From Planosporangium thailandense (GTDB taxonomy: Bacteria > Actinomycetota > Actinomycetes > Mycobacteriales > Micromonosporaceae), in contig NZ_JAATVY010000008.1 in the NCBI RefSeq assembly GCF_011947195.1, positions 177,996-241,995 on the forward strand: a stretch of DNA of 64,000 nt, in the 5' to 3' direction. Below, piece after piece: positions 36,105-43,035 of the stretch (within the stretch, counting starts at the first letter, position 1; each line of letters begins with the position of its first letter). The position numbers and the translations under genes are program-made. The notes under the pieces are model-generated. The model was not told where the DNA came from, did not search any database, and was given only the letters and a program-made list of their open reading frames with translations.

Positions 36105-36526
36105 CCCAACTCGTACCGGAGCGAACACCGGCCGACCAGGCCGCCGACGTCGTACTGCTCGCCGTGCCGGCGTCGGGCGCCTGGCTGGGGGTTCTGCGCA
36201 CCGCCACGGCGAGCCTCGCCTCCCGGCTGTCGTTCACGCTCGACGAGATCGAGGATCTGCGCATCGCCGTCGACGAGGCCTGCGCGATCCTGTTGGCACT
36301 GGCGTCCCTCGACGCGGTCCTGTCCTGCCGGTTCACGGTCACCGGCGATGGGCTGACCGTCGACGCGACGGTGCCGACCGACAACCCGTCGTCGGTACGG
36401 CTGCCCTCCGGCGAGTCGTTCGCGTGGCAGGTTCTCAGCGCCCTGGCCGACGACGTGTCCGCCAAGGTCGAAAACGACCTGGTGTGCATCCGCCTGACGA
36501 AGCGTCGCCCCGCCCAACCGGCCTGA
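36101..36526 (+). CDS. Anti-sigma regulatory factor-like ATP-binding protein (RsbW/UsfX type)
   Basis: Small GHKL-type ATPase of 141 residues resembling RsbW/UsfX anti-sigma factors. The N-box-like helix is DEIEDLRIAVDEACAILL, preceded by LASRLSFT and followed by VDATVPTD and SFAWQVLSALADDV. The kinase core seems short of some ATP-lid residues, so activity is uncertain. In many actinomycetes such a gene is followed by sigF; here the next gene is convergent and unrelated, so this copy is an orphan. The start GTG 36101 overlaps the upstream stop. Confidence 0.75.
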   Translation: MTQLVPERTPADQAADVVLLAVPASGAWLGVLRTATASLASRLSFTLDEIEDLRIAVDEACAILLALASLDAVLSCRFTVTGDGLTVDATVPTDNPSSVRLPSGESFAWQVLSALADDVSAKVENDLVCIRLTKRRPAQPA

Positions 36527-36580
36527 GCTGAGACGTGCGACGGCACCGTCGCGGCACCGTTGGGGCCGGCGCGGGACAGC

Positions 36581-37027
36581 TCAGCGGACGCCGAGCGCCT
36601 CGCGGGTGGCGGGCGTCACCAGCAGTCCCGCTCCGAGCAGCCCCAGCGCGAACACGGGCACGCCGAGCCAGACGACTCCTGCCGAGATCATGAACCAGCC
36701 GATCGGCAGCAGCATCAACTCCAGCACGACCGCCGGCCCGCGGGCCCAGGCGCGCCGCCGGATGAGCGCGCGGGCGAGTACGCCGAGCAGGACGGCGATC
36801 AACGCCGCGAAGCCGGTCACGATCAGCGCGTCTTGCAGGACCACGTCACGCACCGTGAGGTCCGCGTACACGAGGTAGGCCACGATCACGGCGACCACGA
36901 CGGTCTCGGCGAGCAGCAGCCCCACCGCCACCCGGAGAGTGCCCGGCATCCGCGCACCGGGCTGCGGGGACTCCGGTACGTGAGGTTCGCGTCGCGCTCC
37001 GGCGCCCTGGTCCGTCACGACGATCAC
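36581..37027 (-). CDS. Four-span membrane protein, unknown function
   Basis: Protein of about 148 residues with four hydrophobic segments (near 33-55, 65-88, 95-115 and 118-138) after a polar N-terminus. No family is recognised. The start may be GTG 37027 or GTG 37018; both lie just behind a TACAGT-like hexamer, so a leaderless transcript is possible. It is divergent from the lipid kinase gene across about 50 bp. Confidence 0.65.
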   Translation of the reverse strand: MIVVTDQGAGARREPHVPESPQPGARMPGTLRVAVGLLLAETVVVAVIVAYLVYADLTVRDVVLQDALIVTGFAALIAVLLGVLARALIRRRAWARGPAVVLELMLLPIGWFMISAGVVWLGVPVFALGLLGAGLLVTPATREALGVR

Positions 37028-37080
37028 TGTACCGCTGGTCAGGAGGCTTGCGATGGCACCCTGCGGGTACAGTGCCGGCC

Positions 37081-38007
37081 ATGCGTGCGCTTCTCGTGGT
37101 CAACCCGAAGGCGACCACCACGAGCGAGCGCAGTCGCGACGTCCTGGTCCGCGCACTGCGCAGCGAGGTGGACCTCACGGTCGCGTACACCCGCCGGCGG
37201 GGCCACGCGGTCCAGTTGGCGAAGGAGGCCGCGGCCGAGGGTATCGATCTCGTGGTGACCCTCGGTGGTGACGGCACCGTCAATGAGGCGGTCAACGGGT
37301 TGATGGCGGCCGGCGACAAGGCCGACAACCGGCCGGGCCTCGCCGTCGTCCCCGGCGGCTCGACCAACGTGCTCGCCCGGGCCGTCGGCATGCCGAGGGA
37401 CTGGGCCGACGGCGTGAGCGTGATCCTCGAGGCGCTACGGGAGGAGCGGTACCGGCGGATCAGTCTGGGGCTGGCCGATGACCGGCATTTCACGTTCAGC
37501 GCCGGGCTGGGGCTCGACGCCGAGGTGATCCGCCGGGTCGAACAGGCCCGGCACCGGGGCCGCACCTCGACGCCCGCGCTCTACCTGCGCTCCACCGTGG
37601 CGCAGTACTTCCTGGAGACCAGGCGCCGGCCGCCCCCGGTGACCCTCGAGCGGCCCGGCGAGCAGCCCGAGACCGGGCTCGCGACGGTCATCGTCCAGAA
37701 CGTCGCGCCGTGGACGTACCTCGGCGACCGACCGGTCAACCCCTGCCCGGACGCCTCCTTCGACACCGGCCTCGACGTGATGGCCATGCGGGAACTACAC
37801 CTGACGAGCACGACGCGTACGGCCCGGCAGATCCTGGCCCAGCAGCCGAACCCGCGCGGGAAGCGCGTTCTCAACCTGCATGATCTTGAAACCTTCACGC
37901 TCCGGTCCGAGTGCCCATTGGCGTTTCAGCTTGACGGGGAGTACCTCGGCGAACGAGACAAAGTCGAATTCCGCTCGATCCCGGACGCGTTACGGATCGT
38001 GTGCTGA
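37081..38007 (+). CDS. Diacylglycerol/lipid kinase (DagK/YegS family)
   Basis: Lipid kinase of 308 residues. The catalytic domain begins RALLVVNPKATTT and has the hallmark TLGGDGTVNEAVNGL and VVPGGSTNVLARAVG. The C-terminal lipid-binding part contains FSAGLGLDAEVI and a final FQLDGEYLGERDKVEF. It phosphorylates diacylglycerol or a related lipid with ATP at the membrane surface. ATG 37081 begins exactly at the family start. The 360-bp region downstream belongs to whiB1 control. Confidence 0.9.
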   Translation: MRALLVVNPKATTTSERSRDVLVRALRSEVDLTVAYTRRRGHAVQLAKEAAAEGIDLVVTLGGDGTVNEAVNGLMAAGDKADNRPGLAVVPGGSTNVLARAVGMPRDWADGVSVILEALREERYRRISLGLADDRHFTFSAGLGLDAEVIRRVEQARHRGRTSTPALYLRSTVAQYFLETRRRPPPVTLERPGEQPETGLATVIVQNVAPWTYLGDRPVNPCPDASFDTGLDVMAMRELHLTSTTRTARQILAQQPNPRGKRVLNLHDLETFTLRSECPLAFQLDGEYLGERDKVEFRSIPDALRIVC

Positions 38008-38163
38008 CCCGTTGCACTTATTAGAAGCATCACTCGATTGGCGAGCGCGCGACCACGACAATTGCATGACGGTGGCAGCCAGTCACCTTCGGCACTACTT
38101 TAGTAACAGACAGTCGTAAGCACCGGGCCCTCGGGAAGGTTTGAAAAACCGGACATACCCAGC
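38008..38163. other. Intergenic region upstream of the whiB1 control region
   Basis: No gene recognised between the lipid kinase stop and the first CRP-like site. The stretch is comparatively A+T-rich (for example around 38015-38060 and 38095-38120). Together with the sites below it forms a 362-bp leader/promoter region of whiB1. Confidence 0.5.
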
Positions 38164-38177
38164 GTGACGTCACTCAC
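38164..38177 (+). promoter_or_regulatory. CRP-like site 1 upstream of whiB1
   Basis: GTGACGTCACTCAC is an exact GTGA-N6-TCAC palindrome, the core of cAMP receptor protein sites (M. tuberculosis Crp uses the same halves). It lies about 28 bp upstream of a TTGACA (38206-38211) that could be the -35 element. Confidence 0.55.
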
Positions 38178-38223
38178 GCGTTCCAAGTTTTTCCGAACGT
38201 TCCCCTTGACATCGCGTTAGTTC

Positions 38224-38237
38224 GTGAAAGTATTCAC
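38224..38237 (+). promoter_or_regulatory. CRP-like site 2 overlapping the putative whiB1 -10
   Basis: GTGAAAGTATTCAC is a second exact GTGA-N6-TCAC palindrome, centred 60 bp after site 1. It covers TATTCA (38231-38236), a possible -10 at 19 bp from TTGACA. A regulator bound here would compete with RNA polymerase. Confidence 0.55.
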
Positions 38238-38369
38238 AAGCGAAGCGAGTTGCCTGCTCACGCGCTGCCGTCGGCCTGGTTCACCCGGTGCGGCCGGCAC
38301 CGCGAGACGCATATAAGAACGATTAACGCACTCACTGCAACCGATCTGCGAACAAGGAGTGTTGCCGCC

Positions 38370-38627
38370 ATGTCGGACTGGCGCCACCGTGCCGCCTGCC
38401 GCGATGAGGACCCGGAGCTGTTCTTCCCTATCGGGACGTCTGGTCCGGCCCTGCTGCAAATCGAGCAGGCGAAGGCGGTCTGCCGGCGCTGCTCTGTGAC
38501 CGACGAGTGCCTGCAGTGGGCGCTCGACTCGGGTCAGGACGCCGGCGTCTGGGGCGGAATGAGCGAAGAGGAGCGGCGCGCTCTCAAGCGGCGCGGCGGC
38601 CTGCGGGTTCGCGCTCACTCGGCCTGA
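38370..38627 (+). CDS. whiB1: WhiB-family Fe-S regulator (WhiB1/WblE-like)
   Basis: WhiB-type [4Fe-4S] protein of 85 residues. The four cluster Cys are at 10, 38, 41 and 47 (RAACRDED, AVCRRCS and DEC), followed by the signature GVWGGMSEEERR and a basic C-terminus RRGGLRVRAH. Length and sequence fit WhiB1 of M. tuberculosis and WblE of Streptomyces, which bind the housekeeping sigma factor and respond to nitric oxide. ATG 38370 has AAGGAG 11 nt upstream. In M. tuberculosis whiB1 also lies next to pdtaS; here the sulfur operon intervenes. Its leader carries two CRP-like sites. Confidence 0.92.
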   Translation: MSDWRHRAACRDEDPELFFPIGTSGPALLQIEQAKAVCRRCSVTDECLQWALDSGQDAGVWGGMSEEERRALKRRGGLRVRAHSA

Positions 38628-38639
38628 TCTGGACCGTAC

Positions 38640-38672
38640 GATGCCCCGGAGGTCAGCGGCCTCCGGGGCATC
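38640..38672 (+). terminator. Terminator after whiB1
   Basis: A 13-bp perfect stem GATGCCCCGGAGG (38640-38652) and complement (38660-38672), 12 bp past the whiB1 stop. Confidence 0.85.
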
Positions 38673-39186
38673 GCCGTTTACCGGCGACTCCACTCCCCTG
38701 CCGGTCCGCCCGCCGAGCCGGTCAGCCGACCGCACGGTCGCGCTCACCGTTCCCAGCGTCACACTCATCCTCCCGAGCCCAGGCTCACGCCGCCGCCGAC
38801 CCGACATCCCGGGGAAGTCCCCGGTCGCAGTTGTCATGCCGCAGCGGCCCCTCACCGATCGCGCTCTCCTGCTCACTCGCCGGCCAAGGTACGCGGAGCA
38901 AATCTGCCCGGATCGGATCTCCGGTGAGCCAGCCGACGACTCAGCCTCGCTGGCGAGGCTGTGGGTTGGCATCACCCGTCACGGGTGAAAGGCCGGCACG
39001 CTTCGCAACGGGTACGCCGGCAGTCGGGACAGGGTCCGGGGCCGCGGGATCCGAGGGAGCGGCGGCGCGCCGACAGGGGGCAGGACAGCCGAACACAGCG
39101 GGGGCAGCAGAAGGTACGTACGGAGCGCTGAGAGACCGTCAGAAGCCGGCTGAAGGGCCTCGCAGCCGGGACGGCGCGGGGGTTGG
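38673..39186. other. Intergenic region without recognised gene
   Basis: About 510 bp between the whiB1 terminator and the sirohydrochlorin chelatase 3' end. Open frames occur on both strands but show no family features. A tight hairpin CAGCCTCGC-TG-GCGAGGCTG lies near 38943-38962, and CACCCGTCACGGGTG near 38973-38987. No promoter or RNA gene could be assigned. Confidence 0.4.
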
Positions 39187-39248
39187 GCCGTGACCGGCTC
39201 GCCGCGCGGGCGGGGCCGTTCAGCTACGCCGCGACCGGCTCGCCGCGC
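39187..39248. repeat. 41-bp period direct repeat over the cbiX-like stop codon
   Basis: A 21-bp block, GCCGTGACCGGCTCGCCGCG plus C at 39187-39207, recurs at 39228-39248 with one mismatch, a period of 41 bp. The stop codon of the minus-strand chelatase (39224-39226) lies between the two blocks, so one and a half copies of the gene end are present. Confidence 0.8.
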
Positions 39249-40084
39249 ACGCCGGCGACGCGGTCCAGGACCAGCCGGACCAGCTCCGGCAAGGCACCCA
39301 GCGGCGGCGCCGCGGCCACCGCTCCGGCCGTACGGGCCGACTCGACCGCGGCGTCGTACAGGCGCCCGGGCGCCAGGAAGTAGGCCGCGAGCGCGACCGA
39401 CCGCGCCCCGCGCTGGCGGAGCGCGTAGACCGCCTCGCCGGCGGTGGGCGTGCTGGCCGACGCGTAGGCGGGCAGGCACGGTACGCCCAGGCGGCTGCCC
39501 AGGGCCCGCGCGGCCAGTTCGATGGTGGTAAGGGCCGCGCGGTCACGGGTACCCGCCGCCGCGAGGACGACGCTGTCGACGGGCACGCCGGTCTCCGCCA
39601 GCCGCCGGCGCAGGCCGGCCAGCAACGGCGCGGGCACCCTGCCATCGACCGGTCCCAGGACGTCGGTGAGCCGGACGTCGAGGTCCACACCGTCGGCCCG
39701 GGCCTTCGCCAGGACGGCCGGGATGTCGACCCGGCCGTGGTAGGCCGAGGTCAGCAGCAGCGGTACGACCGTTGCCGACGGGAAGCCGCGGTCCCGCAGC
39801 GAGGCGAGGACCTCGCCGGGCCGGGGCCCCGCGTGATCGAGGAACGACGCCTCGACGACCGAGCCCGGCCGGACGGCCGCGACCGCCGTGGCCAGCGCCC
39901 GGGTCGTCGCGCCGGCCCGCGGATAGCTCGAGCCGTGCGCGACGAGGAGGATGGGGTCGTGAGCGCGAGGAGCGCAGCGGAGCGGAGCACCGCAGTCGCG
40001 AACAACCGGGATCTCGTGAGCGCGAGGAGCGCAGCGGAGCGGAGCACCGCAGTCGCGAACATCCGGGATCTCGTCGTACCTCAA
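39224..40084 (-). CDS. Sirohydrochlorin chelatase (CbiX/SirB family)
   Basis: Chelatase of about 286 residues that inserts iron (or cobalt) into sirohydrochlorin; here it should supply siroheme for the sulfite reductase in the same operon. Catalytic His blocks are LLVAHGSSYPRA and SAYHGRVDIP, followed by a second, degenerate half with AAAGTRDRAAL and AAYFLAPG. In this genome the first ~45 residues are unusual: two in-frame 19-residue repeats encoded by a 57-bp tandem duplication precede the family start DPILLVAHG. The only in-frame starts are TTG 40084, overlapping the cysH stop as TTGA, and ATG 40099. Confidence 0.88.
   Translation of the reverse strand: MRYDEIPDVRDCGAPLRCAPRAHEIPVVRDCGAPLRCAPRAHDPILLVAHGSSYPRAGATTRALATAVAAVRPGSVVEASFLDHAGPRPGEVLASLRDRGFPSATVVPLLLTSAYHGRVDIPAVLAKARADGVDLDVRLTDVLGPVDGRVPAPLLAGLRRRLAETGVPVDSVVLAAAGTRDRAALTTIELAARALGSRLGVPCLPAYASASTPTAGEAVYALRQRGARSVALAAYFLAPGRLYDAAVESARTAGAVAAAPPLGALPELVRLVLDRVAGVRGEPVAA
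39959..40072. repeat. 57-bp tandem duplication between cysH and the chelatase core
   Basis: Two 57-bp copies (39959-40015, 40016-40072), identical except for one base, beginning GTGAGCGCGAGGAGCGCAGC on the plus strand. It lies 8 bp beyond the cysH stop codon and inside the chelatase reading frame; 57 is a multiple of 3, so the frame stays open. Confidence 0.95.
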
Positions 40085-40782
40085 ACGTGCAGCCCGCATT
40101 CGGTCTTGTCGAACATCGGCCAGCGCCCGGCACGGGGGTCCTCACCGGGAGCCGTACGGCGGGTGCACGGCCAGCAGCCCACCGAGCCGTACCCCTGGCG
40201 CAGCAGCGTGTTGACCGGCACGTTGTGGCGGGAGATGTACCGGTCCACGTCGGCCTGCGTCCACGCCGCCAGCGGCGAGACCTTCACCTTGCCCCGGTTG
40301 GTGTCGTAGCCCACGACCGGCGTGTTGGCCCGCGTCGGCGACTCGTCGCGGCGAAGCCCCGCCGCCCACGCGTCGTAGCTGGCCAGCGCCCGCTCCAGCG
40401 GCTCGACCTTGCGCAGGTCGCAGCACTCGTCGGGGCTGCGGGCGTACAACCGCGGGCCGAACTTCTCGTCCTGCTCCTTGACCGTGAGCTTCGGCCGGAT
40501 CGACCGGACCGTCACGGGCAGGGTGCGCTGCACGATGTCGCGTACCCGCAGGGTCTCGGCGAAGTGCAGGCCGGTGTCGAGGAAGACCACGTCGACGCCG
40601 GGCGCCACGCGGGAGACGACGTGCACGAGCACCGCGTCGGCGAAGGAGCTGGTCACGCAGAACCGCTCGCCGAACGTCTCCAGGGCCCAGGCCACGATCT
40701 CCTCGGCCGGCTTGCCCTCCAGCTCACGGCCGGCACGGGCCGCCAGCTCGCGCAGCTCTTCCTTGGTACGGGTATCCGTCAC
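40081..40782 (-). CDS. cysH: Phosphoadenylyl-/adenylyl-sulfate reductase (thioredoxin-type)
   Basis: Assimilatory APS/PAPS reductase of 233 residues that yields sulfite. It shows VTSSFADAVLVHVV (PP-loop), VVFLDTGLHFAETL and the paired Cys motifs DECCDLRKVEPL and GCWPCTRR, which mark a [4Fe-4S] enzyme preferring APS, as in most actinomycetes. The catalytic tail is KTECGLHV. GTG 40782 has a strong GGAGG 7 nt upstream and overlaps the stop of the zinc-ribbon gene (GTGA). Order sirA - ribbon - cysH - chelatase indicates one sulfite-producing and -reducing operon. Confidence 0.95.
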   Translation of the reverse strand: MTDTRTKEELRELAARAGRELEGKPAEEIVAWALETFGERFCVTSSFADAVLVHVVSRVAPGVDVVFLDTGLHFAETLRVRDIVQRTLPVTVRSIRPKLTVKEQDEKFGPRLYARSPDECCDLRKVEPLERALASYDAWAAGLRRDESPTRANTPVVGYDTNRGKVKVSPLAAWTQADVDRYISRHNVPVNTLLRQGYGSVGCWPCTRRTAPGEDPRAGRWPMFDKTECGLHV

Positions 40783-40952
40783 CGGTCTACCTCCAGCGCT
40801 CGTCCGACCAGACCCACAAACTTCACCGAGAACACGCGGGCGCAGGAGTGGCACTCCCAGGCACCGTGGCCGCCCTCTGCCGAGGGCCGCAGATCTTCCT
40901 CGCCGCAGTACGGGCAGTACAGCGGCGCCTGCCTCTCACCCGCCTCGCTCAT
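40779..40952 (-). CDS. Small four-cysteine ribbon protein of the sulfur operon
   Basis: Protein of 57 residues with CPYCGEED near the start and CHSCARVF in the middle, a typical zinc-ribbon or rubredoxin-like pair of CXXC motifs. It sits between sirA and cysH with ATGA and GTGA overlaps at both ends, so all three are translationally coupled. Small proteins occur at this position in other actinomycete sulfite-reductase operons. A role as electron carrier or assembly factor is a guess. Confidence 0.75.
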   Translation of the reverse strand: MSEAGERQAPLYCPYCGEEDLRPSAEGGHGAWECHSCARVFSVKFVGLVGRALEVDR

Positions 40953-42646
40953 TTGAGCTCCTCTTCGGGAGCGCGCATGACCCACTGCGCGAACGTCTCG
41001 CCGTCGGCGCGCGCGGCGAGGTAGCGGCGGGCCAGCCGTTCGACGTAGTCGGGAAGCTCGTCCGCGGTGGTCTTGAGGCCGCGCAGCTTTCGGCCGAAGC
41101 CGGCGGTCTGCCCCGCGGCCATGCCCAGCCCGCCACCGAGGTGCACCTGGAAGCCCTCGACCTGGCGGCCGTCGGCCGCGGTCACGATCATGCCCTTGAG
41201 CCCGATGTCGGCCACCTGGGTGCGCGCACAGGCGTTGGGGCAACCGTTGAGGTGGATGGAGATGTCGGCGTCGAACTCGGCCAGCCGCTTCTCCAGCTCC
41301 GCTACCAACGACGCGGCGCGCGCCTTGGTCTCGACGATGGCCAGCTTGCAGAACTCGATGCCGGTGCAGGCCATCGTGCCGCGCCGCCACGCCGACGGGG
41401 TCGCCTCCAGGCCGATCTCCCGCAGCGCCGCCACGAGCGAGTTGACCCGGTCGTGGTCAAGATCGAGAACCAGCAGCTTCTGGTACGGCGTGAGCCGCAC
41501 CCGCCCGCTGCCGTGCCGCTCGGCGATGTCGGCGACCTTGGCGAGAAGCTCGCCCGAGACCCGGCCGGCGACCGGCGCGACGCCGACGTAGTACTTGCCG
41601 TCCCACTGCTTGTGGATACCGACGTGGTCGATCGGACGCTCGGGCAGCTCGGGGGCTGGGCCGTCGATGAGCTTGCGGCCGAGGTACTCGGTCTCCAGCA
41701 CCTCGCGGAACTTCTCCGGGCCCCAGTCGGCCATCAGGAACTTCAGCCGGGCGCGGTTGCGCAGCCGCCGGTACCCGTAATCCCGGAAGATCTTCACGAC
41801 GCCGAGCCAGACTTCGGCGATCTCGTGCAGCGGCACCCACACGCCGAGCCGCTTGGCGAGCATCGGGTTGGTCGACAGCCCGCCGCCGACCCACAGGTCG
41901 AAGCCGGGGCCGTGCTCGGGGTGGATCACACCGAGGAACGCGACGTCGTTGGCCTCGTACGGGGTGTCCGCCAACCACGAGATCGTGGTCTTGAACTTGC
42001 GCGGCAGGTTGGACACCTCGGGGTTGCCGATGAACTCCGCGTGGATCTCACGGATCGCCTCGGTGGCGTCGAGCACCTCGGCCTCGGCCACCCCGGCGAC
42101 CGGGCTGCCCAGGATGACACGGGGCGTGTCACCGCAGGCCTCGGTCGTGTCCAGCCCCACGCCCTCGAGCTCACGCCAGATGGCCGGCACGTCCTCGATC
42201 CGCACCCAGTGCAGCTGGATGTTCTGCCGGTCGGTGATGTCCGCGCTGTCGCGCGCGTACCGGGTCGACACGTTGGCGATCGCCCGCAGCTGCGCCAGGT
42301 CGAGCTGGCCGCCGTCGATGCGGACCCGCAGCATGAAGTACTCGTCTTCGAGCTCGTGCGGCTCGAGGACGGCCGTGCGGCCGCCGTCGATGCCCGGTGC
42401 GCGCTGGGTGTACAGGCCCCACCAGCGCATCCGGCCGCGCAGGTCGGTCGGGTCGATGCTGGAGAAACCGCCCTTGGCGTAGATCGTCTCGATCCGCTGC
42501 CGGACGTTGAGCCCGTCGTCGTCTTTCTTGAAGCGCTCGTTGGCGTTGAGCGGTTCACGGTGCCCCAGCGCCCACTGGCCCTCGCCGCGGCGACGCTTGG
42601 CGGGGGCACTGGATTGGGAACCGGTGGGGACGGCGGTAGCCGTCAT
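40949..42646 (-). CDS. sirA: Ferredoxin-dependent sulfite reductase
   Basis: Siroheme / [4Fe-4S] sulfite reductase of 565 residues that makes sulfide from sulfite in assimilation. It has the duplicated nitrite/sulfite reductase plan, with TDRQNIQLHWV in the first half. The cluster ligands are in MACTGIEFCK and NGCPNACAR (C-X5-C and C-X3-C). Nitrite reductase is the alternative, but linkage to cysH favours sulfite. ATG 42646 begins MTATAVPTG. The 120-bp leader upstream carries a putative leader peptide and a T-rich stretch. Siroheme would come from the chelatase at the operon end. Confidence 0.95.
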   Translation of the reverse strand: MTATAVPTGSQSSAPAKRRRGEGQWALGHREPLNANERFKKDDDGLNVRQRIETIYAKGGFSSIDPTDLRGRMRWWGLYTQRAPGIDGGRTAVLEPHELEDEYFMLRVRIDGGQLDLAQLRAIANVSTRYARDSADITDRQNIQLHWVRIEDVPAIWRELEGVGLDTTEACGDTPRVILGSPVAGVAEAEVLDATEAIREIHAEFIGNPEVSNLPRKFKTTISWLADTPYEANDVAFLGVIHPEHGPGFDLWVGGGLSTNPMLAKRLGVWVPLHEIAEVWLGVVKIFRDYGYRRLRNRARLKFLMADWGPEKFREVLETEYLGRKLIDGPAPELPERPIDHVGIHKQWDGKYYVGVAPVAGRVSGELLAKVADIAERHGSGRVRLTPYQKLLVLDLDHDRVNSLVAALREIGLEATPSAWRRGTMACTGIEFCKLAIVETKARAASLVAELEKRLAEFDADISIHLNGCPNACARTQVADIGLKGMIVTAADGRQVEGFQVHLGGGLGMAAGQTAGFGRKLRGLKTTADELPDYVERLARRYLAARADGETFAQWVMRAPEEELK

Positions 42647-42766
42647 GCGAGCGTCCTCCTGCTGATGGTGGGAGCGCGCGCCGGTGGACCGCGGGTACAG
42701 CGGTTGACGTCGATGTCAAAAGAAATCCGGCGCGATCGCGCGCCCGAAAACGAAAAACGGGCCGCG

Positions 42767-42850
42767 TCAGGCAGCCGGACAGATGGCGCTGCGAACGCGA
42801 CCGAAGTCGACGTGTCGGCGGCTGGTAAGCCGCAGGGAAGCAGCGGTCAT
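42767..42850 (-). CDS. Putative leader peptide of the sulfur operon
   Basis: A 27-residue frame, MTAASLRLTSRRHVDFGRV and then RSAICPAA, fits the actinomycete leader peptides found ahead of sulfur-assimilation genes (core LTSRRHVD, Cys near the end). The Cys codon is TGT, a rare choice in this genome. After its stop the sequence contains a GTTTTTCGTTTT run and GCGCGCGATCGCGC pairing before sirA, consistent with attenuation by Cys-codon stalling. No clear ribosome site was found. Confidence 0.6.
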   Translation of the reverse strand: MTAASLRLTSRRHVDFGRVRSAICPAA

Positions 42851-42893
42851 AGCGTCGATCGTGCCACGATCGCGACCGCCGCGCCATGGGTGC

Positions 42894-42909
42894 GTGAGAC
42901 CCGTCTCAC
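42894..42909. promoter_or_regulatory. Palindromic operator candidate upstream of the sulfur operon
   Basis: GTGAGAC-CC-GTCTCAC, a 7-bp perfect inverted repeat with a 2-bp centre, 44 bp upstream of the leader-peptide ATG. Its place and GAGAC/GTCTC halves are reminiscent of TetR-type sulfur regulators such as McbR (TAGAC-N6-GTCTA), but spacing differs, so the regulator is unknown. Confidence 0.45.
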
Positions 42910-43035
42910 CCGCATATGCCGTCCGACCAGCCAATACTCCCATTAACACACCGACTCGGTAGGGAATTTACCAGGCGCTGACCGGGGCCGGGGACGGACG
43001 AGCGCACCCTCGTCCCGCCATCCGGGACGATGAGG

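Noticed and set aside
38979..39479. Minus-strand frame overlapping the chelatase end
   Set aside because: Shadow frame: the chelatase frame has the family motifs, and this one is Arg/Gly/Pro-rich.
39737..40309. Plus-strand frame containing SARSAAERSTAVAN repeats
   Set aside because: Only the reverse reading of the 57-bp duplication and of the chelatase/cysH genes, which have clear catalytic motifs on the minus strand.
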